A stretch of DNA of 64,000 nucleotides. It comes from Stromatinia cepivora. Lineage: Eukaryota; Ascomycota; Leotiomycetes; Helotiales; Sclerotiniaceae. The notes under the pieces were generated by a model. The model worked only from the letters and a program-made list of their open reading frames with translations, did no database searches and was not told where the DNA came from. How positions within the stretch are numbered: position 1 is the first letter of the stretch; the number at the start of each line of letters is the position of its first letter. Below, one piece after another: positions 22,636-34,951 of this stretch. The position numbers and the translations under genes were made by a program. Where the stretch lies: contig RCTD01000020.1 of NCBI GenBank assembly GCA_014898415.1, forward strand, positions 496,001-560,000, in the 5' to 3' direction.

Positions 22636-25600
22636 ATGCCTTCACTATCTTCCCTCTTGAAGCATCGAAGCGAAAGTCAAAATGACAATCGCACGAGCTT
22701 GAGTCTAAGCGTTACTCCAGAGAAGGGACAAAGAAAATCGAAGCGTAACTTCCTTCGCAAGCTTCTTAAAATCTCTAGTACCTCCTCTCGAGACAAGCCG
22801 GAGAAAGAACAGGCCGTGGTAATTTACTTTCCCGTTCTTCCATCTGTGGTTCTTCTGCAATATCTTGGGACGCCGCTGATATTACTCGTCGTTACTTAGA
22901 TAGTTCCAACTCCAACTTCCCCAAATCAACCTTCAAGTCCCATGTCGAATCATAACAAACCTCTTCCGCCCCCACCGCCATCAATCAAGGAGTCTGTATC
23001 TCTAGCAGCGATACCTTCGAGACCTTCCAAAAAGCTCGATAGGATAATATCACCTCTTACTGATCAAGAGCTTCATGAGCTATTCTCCGGGGCTCCCCAG
23101 TTCTATGCGCGATCCGAAGGCCATCATACAGGCGCACCGCATCCTTTAGTAGCTTTCCCTTGGGATTCGAGTGTGCAGATACGAGACCTATCGGATCATG
23201 TGCAAATACAAGACGAGGCATGGGGATGTGTCACAGCGTGGCCGCATATCACGAGAGAAGCTCCGATAAGTTTGGAAGGCGTGGAGGATACCGGGAAACA
23301 ACGGCGTGCAAGGTTTATGCCACGATGTCGCGAACGACCGAGTATGCTCAGTATGCAAGGCATTGAGAGAGGAACTGTAGGATATCAAGCGGCTTTGGAG
23401 CTAGGTGTTGCCGATGCGCTACAAGAACCGGAGGAGGTATTGCCCGATTCTGGCCCTCTTTCGCTATTTGATAGACGTAGAGAATTCTTAAATGGCAAGG
23501 ATGGACTCAGACCCCTCGAAGAGTACGCTGTTTACGAGCATCTTATGAATATTGGTAACTCATACCATGAGGGTCTGATGCATATGCGGACTTCTGTCGA
23601 GTTATATTCGGAACTATTCACACAGATCCTGTTCCCCCCTTCTAGAGTTACCGACGCAGACGACCCCTATAGCTTGCAGGTCCAAATTGAGGTTCTTGTG
23701 AAGGTCCTAGCTAAACCTAATATTTGGGTTGATTTTAGCTTCGTTGAATGGAGAATTCGTCTAGGACAGATACTATGGGGCCAGCCGCTCGAAACTGATC
23801 TGGGGGACGACTTTTCTACCAATAGTGAGACAGCCAATGAATCTGGGGATCAGAAGTATTGGCTGTTGTTGCAAATACTGCTTTCCTGTGAATTATTATT
23901 GCGACTCGATACAGTGTCTCAGAATATCGATCATGGTTTAGAGCCTGCCAAACCTGCTGACGTCAAGAAACTCGAAAAGAGCATGACATCCAGTGTTAAA
24001 TGGTCACTTATTTTAGCACGATCTTGGCTCGAGAATATCTGCATTGAACAGAGTGTGTCCGAAATAATCCCTGAAAGGAAACCTTCTGGGTGGTTAGCAA
24101 CATTCACTGGAACATCAACTTCTGTCGATGATAGTGCACCACACGAAAGAGTTCAAACATATCAGTTTCGAGGACGGCATGAAGCTCGACAATTGGCCGG
24201 GCTAATACACTTTGCCCAGAAGTTGAAATGGCCTCATTTGGATAAATTGACCGGAAAGGTATTAGCTAATGATATAGTCATAACGGAAAGTTCTCAGAAT
24301 ACTCCTGCCTCTGGAACACCTATGTCTGTTTCGACACAAAAGTCATCTTACTTCATGAGCCAACGACCTGTTTGGCGACAAGGCTTATCAAGATCAACAC
24401 AGAGAATGTCTGCACTAATGCATTCATCTGGATGGTTATCAAATTCTTACATTAGTGGCTTTATGCTACCCGGTGAAGGCTTGTGCCATTTCTTGATCTC
24501 AACCTTACTAGAAAATGATGATGCTGCAGTCGCGAAGCTGGGAGACGAGGCCAACTTGTACGGTGGGTTTGTATTTGGTGAAAGAAGCTTCTGGAGCACG
24601 GCTTGTGTAGTTGGTCGAGTTTTGGCCGCTGGTAAGGACTCATCTGAATGCATGGGATGGATATCTTCGGATGTCAAACCCAGGGGGATTTCTGGCGAGG
24701 CTTGGGTCAATATTGATGTAGAGTCAGCATCACAGGAAGGTAAGACTTCCCCTTCCAGAATTCAGCCAATGCACTGACTAACAATGAAGCGATAGATTCT
24801 ACAACAGAAACTCCCAGGATCCTGCAGAAGACTGTCATCGAAAGAGATGGAAGTGTTATTGGTGGGGCGGATCCTTCATCAATACTTCCAGGTGATTTTG
24901 TAGCAGTTTACGACGCCCCCACTTTAAATTCTCCATCGATCATTTTCGAGTCGTTAGATCTTTTTGCTGTCGACTCCGATGAGACGACTCCTACTGAGGA
25001 AGATCCAACCTCAGAAACCGACGTAACTACAGCACCAAGTATTAAAACATACTCTGCAATGATGAGATTTTTAATGGATCTTGACGGGGATGAGAAAAGG
25101 GAAATCAATGTTGCTCTCACTCATGACGTGCATTTCGTCACTGCTCATCCATGTGTTAAGTCTCACAGTATTGAAGTACTGAAATCTCCTACGAGTCCAT
25201 TATTTCAATTACAGGGCGGTGGTGAGGGTGGCGAAGTTCCTAATCCAGATATGGGTATGTATTTGTATTCTTTTCCCCATTTAATGTACTTCGGAAAGTT
25301 AACAGAGAATAGGTCACCCCCTTCATAAAGCTTTCACTTACACAATCGTACCCCTACATCATATCCTGACATCCCCCGCCTCTAAATCTCTTTCCTCTCT
25401 CCTCCTCTCACCACCTATCTCGCCAATCGAAGGTTCTTCGCCCATACAATCTAGCACCCACACCACCACGAGTAATATACGAAAGGTCCTAGTAATTGAC
25501 TGTAATAGTACGCTGGTACTGCCGCTGTCACCTCCAGATGATGCGGATGTGGAAGATGTGACGAGTGATGAAGTCAGCGGGGAAACGCAGAGTAAGAATA

Positions 25601-25755
25601 AAAAAGAATTTGGCAGCGATGCGGAAATGTTAGCCAGAGCGTTGTGTGCGGAAAGGGGATGGAATGCTCTGGTTAGTAGGAGAGGGAGGGGATGTTTGGC
25701 TTGTGCTGTTAGAGAGGCTGGCGCGTTGGGGTGGGAGGTTGTGGTGAGGGTTTAG
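22636..25755 (+). CDS. Large conserved-looking protein of unknown function
   Basis: A four-exon gene: 22636-22818, 22900-24739, 24796-25254 and 25313-25755, all junctions in frame, giving 974 aa. The N-terminus is basic and Ser-rich (KRNFLRKLLKISSTSSRD). A proline run (KPLPPPPPSIKE) follows, then PLTDQELHELFSGAPQFYAR and PLVAFPWDSSVQIRDLSDHV, which I associate with uncharacterised ascomycete proteins. The central part (residues about 230-600) is helical and acidic, without a catalytic motif I can name. The C-terminal part has GHPLHKAFTYTIVPLHHIL and a Cys-containing end CLACAVREAGALGWEVVVRV. There is no signal peptide or membrane segment, so it is probably cytosolic. Introns are 81, 56 and 58 nt. 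Function is unknown. Confidence 0.8.
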
Positions 25756-28700
25756 TAGTGAGGAGAAAGGGTAGCGGATTTGTATATTTTGTAAGGAAAG
25801 TGAGTGGGTGTTATTTATGAATAAGGGTATGGATGAGATGGGATATATGCGATGGGATAGGTTGGCATGGCATGGCATGGCATGGGCTATGATTCATGAT
25901 GTTATGCACGGTGTATTTGTATTGTGTGTCGTGGTTTGTTACCTTATGAAATGGTTAAGTGATACCCGCCGTTTAGGCAATTAGTTAATGGTAATTAATG
26001 GATGACTTTAAATTTTAAGGCTTTTTTATCTAGAGTTTTATTGTGTTACGGTGTTTTTGTGTGGATGAATTAATTGGTGGATGGATGGATGTTTGATATT
26101 TGATGCGGTCGTGGAGGGATGGGGAGATGCAGTGTCAGAATCAGAATCAGAAGTGAGTATGAAGTATTACTCATGCTTTTAATAATGCAGTACCCGGCAC
26201 TTTTTTTTTTTTTTTTTATAGAAAAAATGAAACTTCGAGAATTCTTCGGCAACGCCGGCGCACAATTACCAAAAGGTTTGTCTGTCCCCCCTTTGCCTGC
26301 GACCTGCTTCAATCAGGCGGTGTTGCATTGAATCATGTAAGCAAGACGACGCTTATCATAAGGCTACGAGTATATCAAAACCAAAACCAAAACCACATGG
26401 ACTCCGAACCGAAATAAGCCATGGCGTGCCGTTACTCCGCTCAAAACGTCGTGGTTGAAAAAATCTTCCCCTGAGCTTCCCGCTCGAGCTTACCTTACGT
26501 ACGCAAAGAATGCGGCTGATGTTGATGTTGATGAATTAAGCACTCATTGATCAATTGATTGAAGATATGCAATAGTCTGTGATTAATAATCGTGTAGAGA
26601 TTGCGGAGTAGTTCCAAGGTTAAGAAGAGACACAGCTCAAAATGTGTGGAGGAGCTTGGATTCGGGATAGATTTTGATACCGTGCTTGGGTTTAAGTATA
26701 TGTGAGCTTATGGTAGGTTGTTAAATTTTGGTAAGCTTTGGTCAGGGAATTGAGAAGATTTGTTTTGGTGTGAGGTGCACTGCTAGTTCCTACCATCCCT
26801 ACATTTTGGTAGAAATTAACTGGGGGGTTTCGGGTGGGTTGTCTAAATGCAATGAATTATGAGTGAGAAATTTTAAGGGGATTATGCCAAATTTCATGGA
26901 ACCAATAGAGGTTTCTATGAAAAAGGTAGGTGCTTTCTTTCATACCATCAATTGGTTGGTACTAACTGGTCTCAAACAGCTATACTCGATACTTTCCCCG
27001 AAGTTTGGGCACAGCTTGCGGTGTATTTGAATAGCAATGGTGTATTTGAATAGCAATGATGACTTTGAAATTTATTGATGTTTCGGCAGACTCTTAGCGG
27101 GTACTCTCCTCGATCTTTAGAATGATTTGAACGGACTTGAGAAGTTGGACCGAATCTATAAAGATAATGATAAACAACATCCTAACCTAAAATTTAGAAA
27201 CTATGAATATGATAATTTTGATGGGTATAATACTGCAGAAGGGGGGTTGTAGTACGAGATTCACATTAAGCTCTTCGAGTACTGTGAGAACAATTCTGGT
27301 GCAAACACACATTAATGGATATATATCTGACGCGGAAAAGAGTTAGTTTCTTGTTAAAAGACTCTACCATCGTGAACTCGAGGTAGCCCGCCAAAACATC
27401 AATATGAGCCCGTTAGTAGGTGTTATGGTATAACCAGCCTTTGGGCGAAGGGAATTACGTTTCTGTCTTCCATGAAGATGACTTTGTCAATGCGGTGGAT
27501 CAAAACAAACCCCTTTGAAAATATCATTGAGTCTAAGCTCGCTGATCTTCGTGGATCAAGGTATGTATCCCTCAAGGCATTTTTAGAGCAACACTCGCGC
27601 TGGGCTACAAATTATCTCCAATTTAGACGACACTGACAACTCTTCCTGACGTCGGATTTGCCGCACAAAAGGCCAAATAGCAAATACGGCACAGTCCACT
27701 ACTCCAACACAAAATGTGCAATTCTCGCAAAGCTTCTTGCTGTTTCTTTTTGCCGTGGGCTTCCTCCTTGTTCCTATCTTCTCTTGTATTTGCTCATGAG
27801 CCCTGAAGCAATGGCATCAACAGTATGCGGATGAATGATTGTTTGGAATGACGTTTGCCATGGAGATACAGGGAAGAGTACAAAATATTTTCCCCGCTAC
27901 TGATGCGTATGTAACCCGTATTTGCTGTTGTGATCCGCAGATCGTATTGCTAATATTGACAGGTATGCAGCGGCCCTCGTCACGTTCTTGGGCAATGTTG
28001 GCCAAGGTGTAAAGGCAGGATAAGGCAGAAGTTGATTATTGAAGTCTGTGGGATCTGAGGGATTAGGTGAATCGTGGTTGTGGCAGGAAGAAAACATGAG
28101 ATTTCGTTAGTTGAAGCGCTTAGGAAAAGGAAGAGAATTGCCGTGGGTTAGACAATGATCTCGGGAAGAGCATTCTGATCTTTGTGAATATCTCCTAATT
28201 ATTGATATCTTCTTCATAGTGACCAAACTGCTAAAATCGATGAAAGATGAGTAAAGGACAGATGAAGCAGCGAAGATTACCTTGTAATTCTGTACCGCAA
28301 GTTACGGTGAGCGTAAGTTTGAGCTTACTAGGTAGTTACACCAACACGCTGGAATATCATACAGGCGAGACAAGACAGACATGGGATTCCTCACGGCTCT
28401 TTAAAGGAGCACAAGCTCTAGACACCTTGGTCAAATTAACTCCGTAAACATACCAGCAACTCAACTAACAGCACTTGCAAGTACCAGTGGGCCACTTATT
28501 TAATCCAAACACAATAGAGCATCATATTTAGGCTTTTCTTCTGTAAATACAAACTGAGTGAATCAGAAAGACGGTTGGGTTTTTTTCCTTTTAGCTAACT
28601 CAAGCCATAAAAGTGACCTCTTGGGAATTACGAGCTCGATTCAACTTGAGAGGAGCGTCTCGTTGACGCCGTACTTCATTGTACCACGTATGGCGAGACT

Positions 28701-29670
28701 GAAGTTCTTTTGGCTACTGTCTTCTATAATTTTGTGCCTTTTCTGGCGAGCGACTGGTGACATCATGTGGTAGTAGGTGATGTTCGGGAAGATAGGTCTA
28801 TGCCCTTGGAATGGTTACCTTGTTTATTCTTTGAGAATGTGATAGCCAGTAACAGTCGAGCTAGTTGGTAACATAGGTTGGTTGTGATAAGGACACCCGA
28901 TTCTGGTGGAGTCAACGTTGGAGATGTTGATATGTGATGAGTGGGGTCAATGCTAGCATTACCTACCTATTCAGTTTCTTTGAGGGACTAATAGGTGCTC
29001 ATACGACCTGTTTTACAACAGTCAGGTAATAGGTACATGAATGTAATGCTTTGTATAAAAGTCCTGGTGATATAGATAATTAAAAGTTATCTTACATTTT
29101 ATCTAGAATTAGAATTTAGTCAAAGCTCACCGGGGATAACGGATGTCCTCACCGGGAGTGGAGCTTTTCTTTCTTCGACGACCCTATCAAAATATCCAAC
29201 ACAAATTTCTGCAACAGCTGGTCGTATTTGTTTATTCATTTGCTTACTTTAATATATGATTTAGTAAAAGGTACGGAAGTATTGAAAAATAATAGAATTG
29301 ATTCTGTTTTGGTATTTGCCTGAATTGTTGGTAAATGCAGCCTAGTATATTATTTTTCCGACCGGGGAAGCTTCCGTCCGTGATCAACAGAGCTCCCAGG
29401 AAAACTGGTGCAATCAAACACGATGATTTGCTTCTCCCCAATATTGATTGACCTTATGTAGGTTTTCTTGATTGAAATTTCATTTTTTCTTGTCTCGAAA
29501 TCTTATGATTCATCTCATGAATCGATGAACTTTGTTCATTTTCTATTTCTCTATCCGGTTGTAGCTTTAAATGATATCATACCGGATACCATACCTTTTG
29601 AGTTGAGAAGCATAAGTTCAGACTTAGCTACAACAAAATTGCATTGAATCAATTCATCCATTGATCCACG
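25756..29670. other. Gene-poor 3.9 kb region
   Basis: I find no supported gene. Visible features are GGCAT repeats at 25863-25886, a run of 18 T at about 26201-26218, and a tandem duplication of a 19-bp unit (GTGTATTTGAATAGCAATG) at 27021-27058. Short open frames near 27817-28097 (minus) and 28247-28773 (plus) lack splice continuity or recognisable domains. The final few hundred bases should hold the beta-glucosidase promoter. Confidence 0.45.
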
Positions 29671-32556
29671 ATGGATCGTCGCAAAGAAGCAAATCAGAGT
29701 CGTGAGGGGCTTCTACGAGATTATGAGGATAATGGACGAACTCCAACTCGCAAATCATTCGAAGATACCTATCGACATTCCGAGGAATCTGACATCGACG
29801 CGACTGAATACCTCGATGCGAACCATCCTCAAGCTTCCGTTTCTGTATACAAAACTAGCGCTCAATTGAGTAACCTACGACGTATCTTCACTCGAAGGTT
29901 GAAATGTCTGATAATAACACTTGTCGTTGGAATAATCTTTTGGTCGGTTCTTGCAGGAGGAGGGGTCTGGTTATACAAGAAAGCACCCGCGACTGGACAA
30001 TCGCCGCCATGGTATCCAACACCACCTGGAGGCACAGTATCACAATGGAGCGAAAGCTATAAGAAAGCCGCCGCACTGGTCGAGAAAATGACATTGCCGG
30101 AAAAGGTGAACGTCACCACAGGCACCGGATGGCAAATGGGACTTGCAGTCGGCAATACTGGACCTGCATTGAATGTAGGTTTTCCTGGTCTTGCACTACA
30201 GGATGGTCCCTTAGGTTTACGATTTGCCGATAACGCGACGGCTTTTCCAGCGGGTATTACTGTTGGAGCAACATTCAATAAGGAATTGATGTACAAACGA
30301 GGCAAGGCGCATGGTCAAGAAGCTCGATTGAAGGGAATAAATGTGCTCTTGGGACCTTGTGTTGGTCCATTGGGTCGTATGCCTGCAGGTGGAAGAAACT
30401 GGGAAGGATTCGGCACGGATCCATATCTCCAAGGTATCGCAGCAGCACAAACTATAAAAGGAATTCAAGAAGAAGGTGTTATCGCTACAATCAAGCATTT
30501 CATTGGGAATGAGCAAGAACATTTCAGACAAAGTTATGAATGGGGTCTACCAAATGCCATGTCATCTAACATCGACGATCGCTCCCTTCATGAACTGTAT
30601 GGCTGGCCCTTCGGAGATAGTGTCAAAGCTGGAGTAGCTAGCGTTATGTGCAGTTACCAAATGGTGAACAACTCATACTCGTGTGGGAACTCGAAGCTCC
30701 TCAATGGAATCCTGAAAGATGAACTTGGATTTCAAGGGTTTGTTCAATCGGATTGGCTTGCACAGAGATCTGGTGTAGCAAGTGCACTTGCCGGGCTCGA
30801 CATGACCATGCCAGGAGATGGCCTTATTTGGGACAACGGGAAATCATTATGGGGTCCTGAGCTGAGTAAAGCAGTCCTGAATGGATCGGTACCTGTTTCT
30901 AGACTCAATGATATGGTGACGAGAATTGTAGCATCGTGGTATCAGTTGGGACAAGATGATAAATCAAAATTTGATGGCGAGGGTCCTAACTTTTCCTCAT
31001 GGACCAATGAAGAGAAAGGATATATTAATGCTGGTAGCCCCGATGATAAGGATGAGAAAGTTGTCAACAAGTTTATTAATGTCCAAGGCTCGGGAGCTGA
31101 AGCACATTCTATCATAGCACGCCAAGTGGCCACTGAGGGAACCGTGCTTTTGAAGAACGAAGACAACTTACTACCTTTGAATAAAAACGGCTGGAGCTCG
31201 GAGGAAAAGCATGAACTTGTATACAGAATTGGAATTTTTGGAGAGGATGCAGGAGAAGGTGATGGTCCAAATACATGCCCAGATAGAGGTTGCAACAGAG
31301 GTACATTGGGCTCCGGGTGGGGTTCTGGCGCGGTTGAATTTCCTTACTTGATCTCTCCGATCTCAGCACTGAAGAAATCGTTCAACATGGAACATGTCTA
31401 CATTACAGACTTCCCCACGAACTCACCCCCGTTAAAAAAAGCTCCTGCAATTATCAAAGACCAAGATATTTGCATCGTCTTCGTGAATTCTGATGCCGGA
31501 GAAGGATTTATTGCCTATGAAGGCATTCGTGGCGACCGCAATGACCTGAATCTACAACATGGAGGCGATAAGCTCGTGAAGCAAGTCGCTGAAGGTTGTG
31601 GAGAAGGGAAGGGTAGCACAATCGTTGTAGTCCATGCTGTCGGGCCAGTCGTCATGGACGAATGGATAGATCTTCCAGGAGTTAAGGCTGTATTGATGGC
31701 AAATCTTCCAGGGCAAGAGAGTGGAAATGCAATCGCTGACATCCTTCTCGGTAATGTCAATCCAAGTGGCAAGCTACCCTACACTATCGGGAAATCTCTA
31801 AAGGATTATGGTCCTGGTGGTCAAGTTTTGTATTATCCAAATGGCCTTGTTCCACAGCAGAACTTTACCGAAGGATTATACATTGATTATCGCCACTTTG
31901 ATAAATATAATCTGGACCCTACATTTGAGTTTGGCTTCGGACTTTCTTATACTACTTTCGAATATTCAAACCTCAAAGTTGATGCAATTTTACCCAAGTC
32001 ATCTTTCCCCGCCGCTCGTCCAGATGCAATTCTCCCACCTACTTTCGATGACAAGATTCCAGACCCCAGCGAAGTGCTGTTTCCATCAAATTTCAGGAAG
32101 CTATCTAAATTCATCTACCCATATATTGAAAAAGTCTCGGATATTAAGCAAGGCAAATACCCATACCCAGAAGGTTATTACATCGAACAAATTCCATCAC
32201 CCGCTGGTGGAGACGAAGGCGGTAATCCCGACCTCTGGACTGTTTACGCCACTGTATCGGTCGACCTCAAAAATACTGGTAGTTTCACTGGAAAAGAAGT
32301 AGCACAGCTATATCTCGAATACAATAATCTTGGGGGTGAAGCTGCGAATGTAGATTTTCCAGTCAGGGTCTTGAGAGGATTTGAGAAAGTCGAACTAGCA
32401 AAGGACGAGACGAAAACAGTTAAATTTGACTTGACGAGGAGAGATTTGAGCTATTGGGATGTGGTGAGGCAGAATTGGGTTATGCCTACCGAGGGAACTT
32501 TCACCATTAGAGTGGGTGCTAGTTCGAGGGATTTGAGGGTTACGGGATCTTTGTGA
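29671..32556 (+). CDS. Membrane-anchored GH3 beta-glucosidase
   Basis: A single-exon gene of 961 aa encoding a glycoside hydrolase family 3 beta-glucosidase, expected to release glucose from cello-oligosaccharides or other beta-glucosides. Unlike secreted GH3 enzymes it has a hydrophilic 78-residue N-terminus, then one hydrophobic segment (about residues 79-101, LIITLVVGIIFWSVLAGGGV) and no cleavable signal: a type II membrane protein with the catalytic part outside or in the endomembrane lumen. The (beta/alpha)8 domain starts near LVEKMTLPEKVNVTTG, includes GINVLLGPCVGPLGRMPAGG and KHFIGNEQE, and has the nucleophile motif VQSDWLAQ with Asp361. The alpha/beta sandwich (GTVLLKNEDNLLPL; NLPGQESGNAIADILLG) and a fibronectin-III-like C-terminal domain (KEVAQLYLEY; VRVLRGFEKVEL) follow. 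Length and order fit the fungal membrane-bound GH3 group. ATG 29671 opens the polar tail. Confidence 0.93.
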   Translation: MDRRKEANQSREGLLRDYEDNGRTPTRKSFEDTYRHSEESDIDATEYLDANHPQASVSVYKTSAQLSNLRRIFTRRLKCLIITLVVGIIFWSVLAGGGVWLYKKAPATGQSPPWYPTPPGGTVSQWSESYKKAAALVEKMTLPEKVNVTTGTGWQMGLAVGNTGPALNVGFPGLALQDGPLGLRFADNATAFPAGITVGATFNKELMYKRGKAHGQEARLKGINVLLGPCVGPLGRMPAGGRNWEGFGTDPYLQGIAAAQTIKGIQEEGVIATIKHFIGNEQEHFRQSYEWGLPNAMSSNIDDRSLHELYGWPFGDSVKAGVASVMCSYQMVNNSYSCGNSKLLNGILKDELGFQGFVQSDWLAQRSGVASALAGLDMTMPGDGLIWDNGKSLWGPELSKAVLNGSVPVSRLNDMVTRIVASWYQLGQDDKSKFDGEGPNFSSWTNEEKGYINAGSPDDKDEKVVNKFINVQGSGAEAHSIIARQVATEGTVLLKNEDNLLPLNKNGWSSEEKHELVYRIGIFGEDAGEGDGPNTCPDRGCNRGTLGSGWGSGAVEFPYLISPISALKKSFNMEHVYITDFPTNSPPLKKAPAIIKDQDICIVFVNSDAGEGFIAYEGIRGDRNDLNLQHGGDKLVKQVAEGCGEGKGSTIVVVHAVGPVVMDEWIDLPGVKAVLMANLPGQESGNAIADILLGNVNPSGKLPYTIGKSLKDYGPGGQVLYYPNGLVPQQNFTEGLYIDYRHFDKYNLDPTFEFGFGLSYTTFEYSNLKVDAILPKSSFPAARPDAILPPTFDDKIPDPSEVLFPSNFRKLSKFIYPYIEKVSDIKQGKYPYPEGYYIEQIPSPAGGDEGGNPDLWTVYATVSVDLKNTGSFTGKEVAQLYLEYNNLGGEAANVDFPVRVLRGFEKVELAKDETKTVKFDLTRRDLSYWDVVRQNWVMPTEGTFTIRVGASSRDLRVTGSL

Positions 32557-33277
32557 TAGAGGTATATGGAAGGTGTGAAAATAGTGTTGGGGATTGAAAT
32601 CGGTATTGTAACTAGGACTAGAACTGGATATAAGTTTTGTTGGAACAGTCAAATATCAAAGAATTACGTTGATTTCTTTCAGTCACCTATATTATCTAGG
32701 TTTTGAGATTTTTGAGATTACCTTGCGTTTCTCTTTCTTAAAATGAAGCCTCATGCCATCTCTAGGGACTTCACTCACCACTTAAGGATGGAATGGTATC
32801 TTGCAGCTAAGATCATATTTCTACACTGTGAAAAAAAGCTAAATGTTTGATCAGTCCATGTTCCTCCTGCTCTCTCCCACCAATGATTGGCATGTTTGCT
32901 TATGTGACTCTGCTGTATCGGCCTTGTTTTGTATACAAGAAGCCTGGCCCTCTGATTATCTCCTCTTTATTTAAAGGTTCACCGTTTGTTTATGATTTTA
33001 TCCATGAGTTCTGGAAGACTCTATATTCAACACTTAAACCCTTGGCTCCTCAATTAAATTCTATTAAGGTCACGTTTTCACGCAAAATATTACCTCACGT
33101 CTCGCTCGCTCTTTCTCCAACGGATTGATTGCTTCGCATAGGATTCACTCTATCCCAAATTCACAGAAGAGGTTCCGACTCCTGCGATTTTAATCTCCCA
33201 AACACTTTAAAAAAATCTTCAACTTCTCCATCTCAACCACGAATCAGAAATACAAGAACCACAATCCCGAAAACGAT
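32557..33277. other. Intergenic region
   Basis: Same-strand spacer holding the beta-glucosidase 3' UTR and the promoter of the MYND gene. No coding signal is seen. Confidence 0.5.
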
Positions 33278-33994
33278 ATGTCTGCCTTTGTGCACAACAG
33301 TGCTGGCACTGCCATGGCAGTAATGGAAGCAGCCCAACTCAACAACCAAGCCAACCAACTCGAAGCCAGTGGTGATTTGGCCGGCGCAGAGGAATTATTC
33401 TTGGAATCTCTCAAGTTGAAAATTAAAAGTGCCGGCGAAGATTCAATACAGACCGCTCTTTCGAAAAATGCTCTGGGTGAACTGTATATGAAGATGGAGG
33501 GCAGATGGGAGGATGCTGATAGAGTTCGGAGTCGTATGTTGATTTTATTTTTGTTTTGTGGAGTATGAGTATGAGTATGAGAAGGGCAAAAAGGAAGGCA
33601 TGCTAATGAAGTGGTTTTTTGTGCTGTTGGTATTGATGATTTTGATGCGGCTTGCACTCGCGATAATCTCGGTCAATTGTGGGAAATTAAAGGCAGTATG
33701 GTGAAGGCGAAAGCTGCAAGAGAGAGAAATCCGCATAGTATGATTTGTTCGAATTTCACTGTAAGTGTCTTCATATTATGCGCAATTCGTGCGAAGCTAA
33801 TCAGGTATGATAAGTGTTCGCTCAGTGGCGCGAATGTCAAGTCAAAGCGAGACGATCTTAAAAATTGTGCGAGATGCAAGTGTACGTGGTATTGCAGTGC
33901 AAATTGTCAGAAAGTGGATTGGAGAACGAGACATAAGAAGTGGTGTAAGGCGCGTGAGACAGAGAGTGCTGAGCCGGCGAGCACCAGCGACTAG
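33278..33994 (+). CDS. TPR-like / MYND zinc-finger protein
   Basis: Encodes 194 aa from exons 33278-33533, 33612-33760 and 33815-33994. The N-terminal part reads as tetratricopeptide-like helical repeats (AAQLNNQANQLEASGDLAGA, then EELFLESLKLK and TALSKNALGELYMKMEGRWEDADRV, and a third, DNLGQLWEIKGSMVKAKAAR). The C-terminal part is a MYND zinc finger from about residue 131: C-S-N-F-T-C, then NCARCKCTWYCSANCQKVDW and RTRHKKWC. The second intron's acceptor (AAG at 33812-33814) is chosen because it alone restores the CSNFTC pair and keeps frame; that intron is 54 nt, a multiple of three. MYND fingers bind proline-rich partners; the TPR helices also suggest a scaffold. No SET domain is present. 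Confidence 0.85.
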
Positions 33995-34951
33995 GAGAGG
34001 GGAGTGGTAGGATAGGGTGGTCGGACGATGCGGGTGAATGGAGTTGATAAAAGTGCAGAGGCTTGGGGTAGCTTCGGGGCTAGCATGGGAGATTTCTAGA
34101 TTCATATCAGATCTATGAGCACGATTACGCCTGTGACTTCTAGCATATTGATAAACTTTTCCTTGAATGGGAATGTCATTTAAGAGAAGAGACAAGCATA
34201 ATATATGATTTTCAACTAAAAGATTTTAACATGGCTGATTTTTGTATTTCACGTAATGAAACAAAGATATATATACTATTTAAAAATTACTGTATACTCT
34301 TCTAGATTCAAACAACTAATATATTACCTATTGAATTATACAGAAAATTCCCAAAGGGTTATACCTTTAATAGATATACCGACCATGAAAAAATATTCAG
34401 AGTATACTGAATGGAGTGAATGCTATATAATAGCTTCTGAAATTACAAGCAAGAGTTAGAAGAAAACTATATGAACTCTCGCTTAAATACAACACCTAAT
34501 TGCGCTAAAGATTTCGCCTAACTATTAGTATTGAGATTAGAGATATAGATATAGGCGTATAATCAGCTCAACTGGGCAGTCGGTTTTAGTTGTGGCGGTT
34601 TAGTGCTTTTTTATATAGGGGACACAGCACCTGCAATACTTTGGGATTGGCTACATGATTAACTCGGAGCTAGGCATAGTTTCGAACTTATGAGCTTGTT
34701 CTATTTGTAACTTTTTTTTTTTTTTCACTTCTTGTAGATCATCGTGTATGCCTTCAGCAGATGGGACATTTAATTAGAGTTTGACCGGTCACTTTTTTCA
34801 TCAGTATGATTCAATAAGATAGCTCTTCATTGAAGATCGGCTCGAAATAGTAGTCACATGCATGGAAAGTATGGTCAGTTGGAAGTATGAATTTGTATCT
34901 TTAGGTGTTCTTCAGCCACGCGTTGTCAACGATTTTCCATCTCAACTCAAA
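33995..34951. other. Intergenic region between convergent genes
   Basis: AT-rich, with a run of T at about 34709-34725. No gene or convincing tRNA is seen. Confidence 0.5.

Noticed and set aside
34550..34690. A-box-like sequence with a distant GTTTCGAAC
   Set aside because: Spacing and stems do not form a tRNA cloverleaf.
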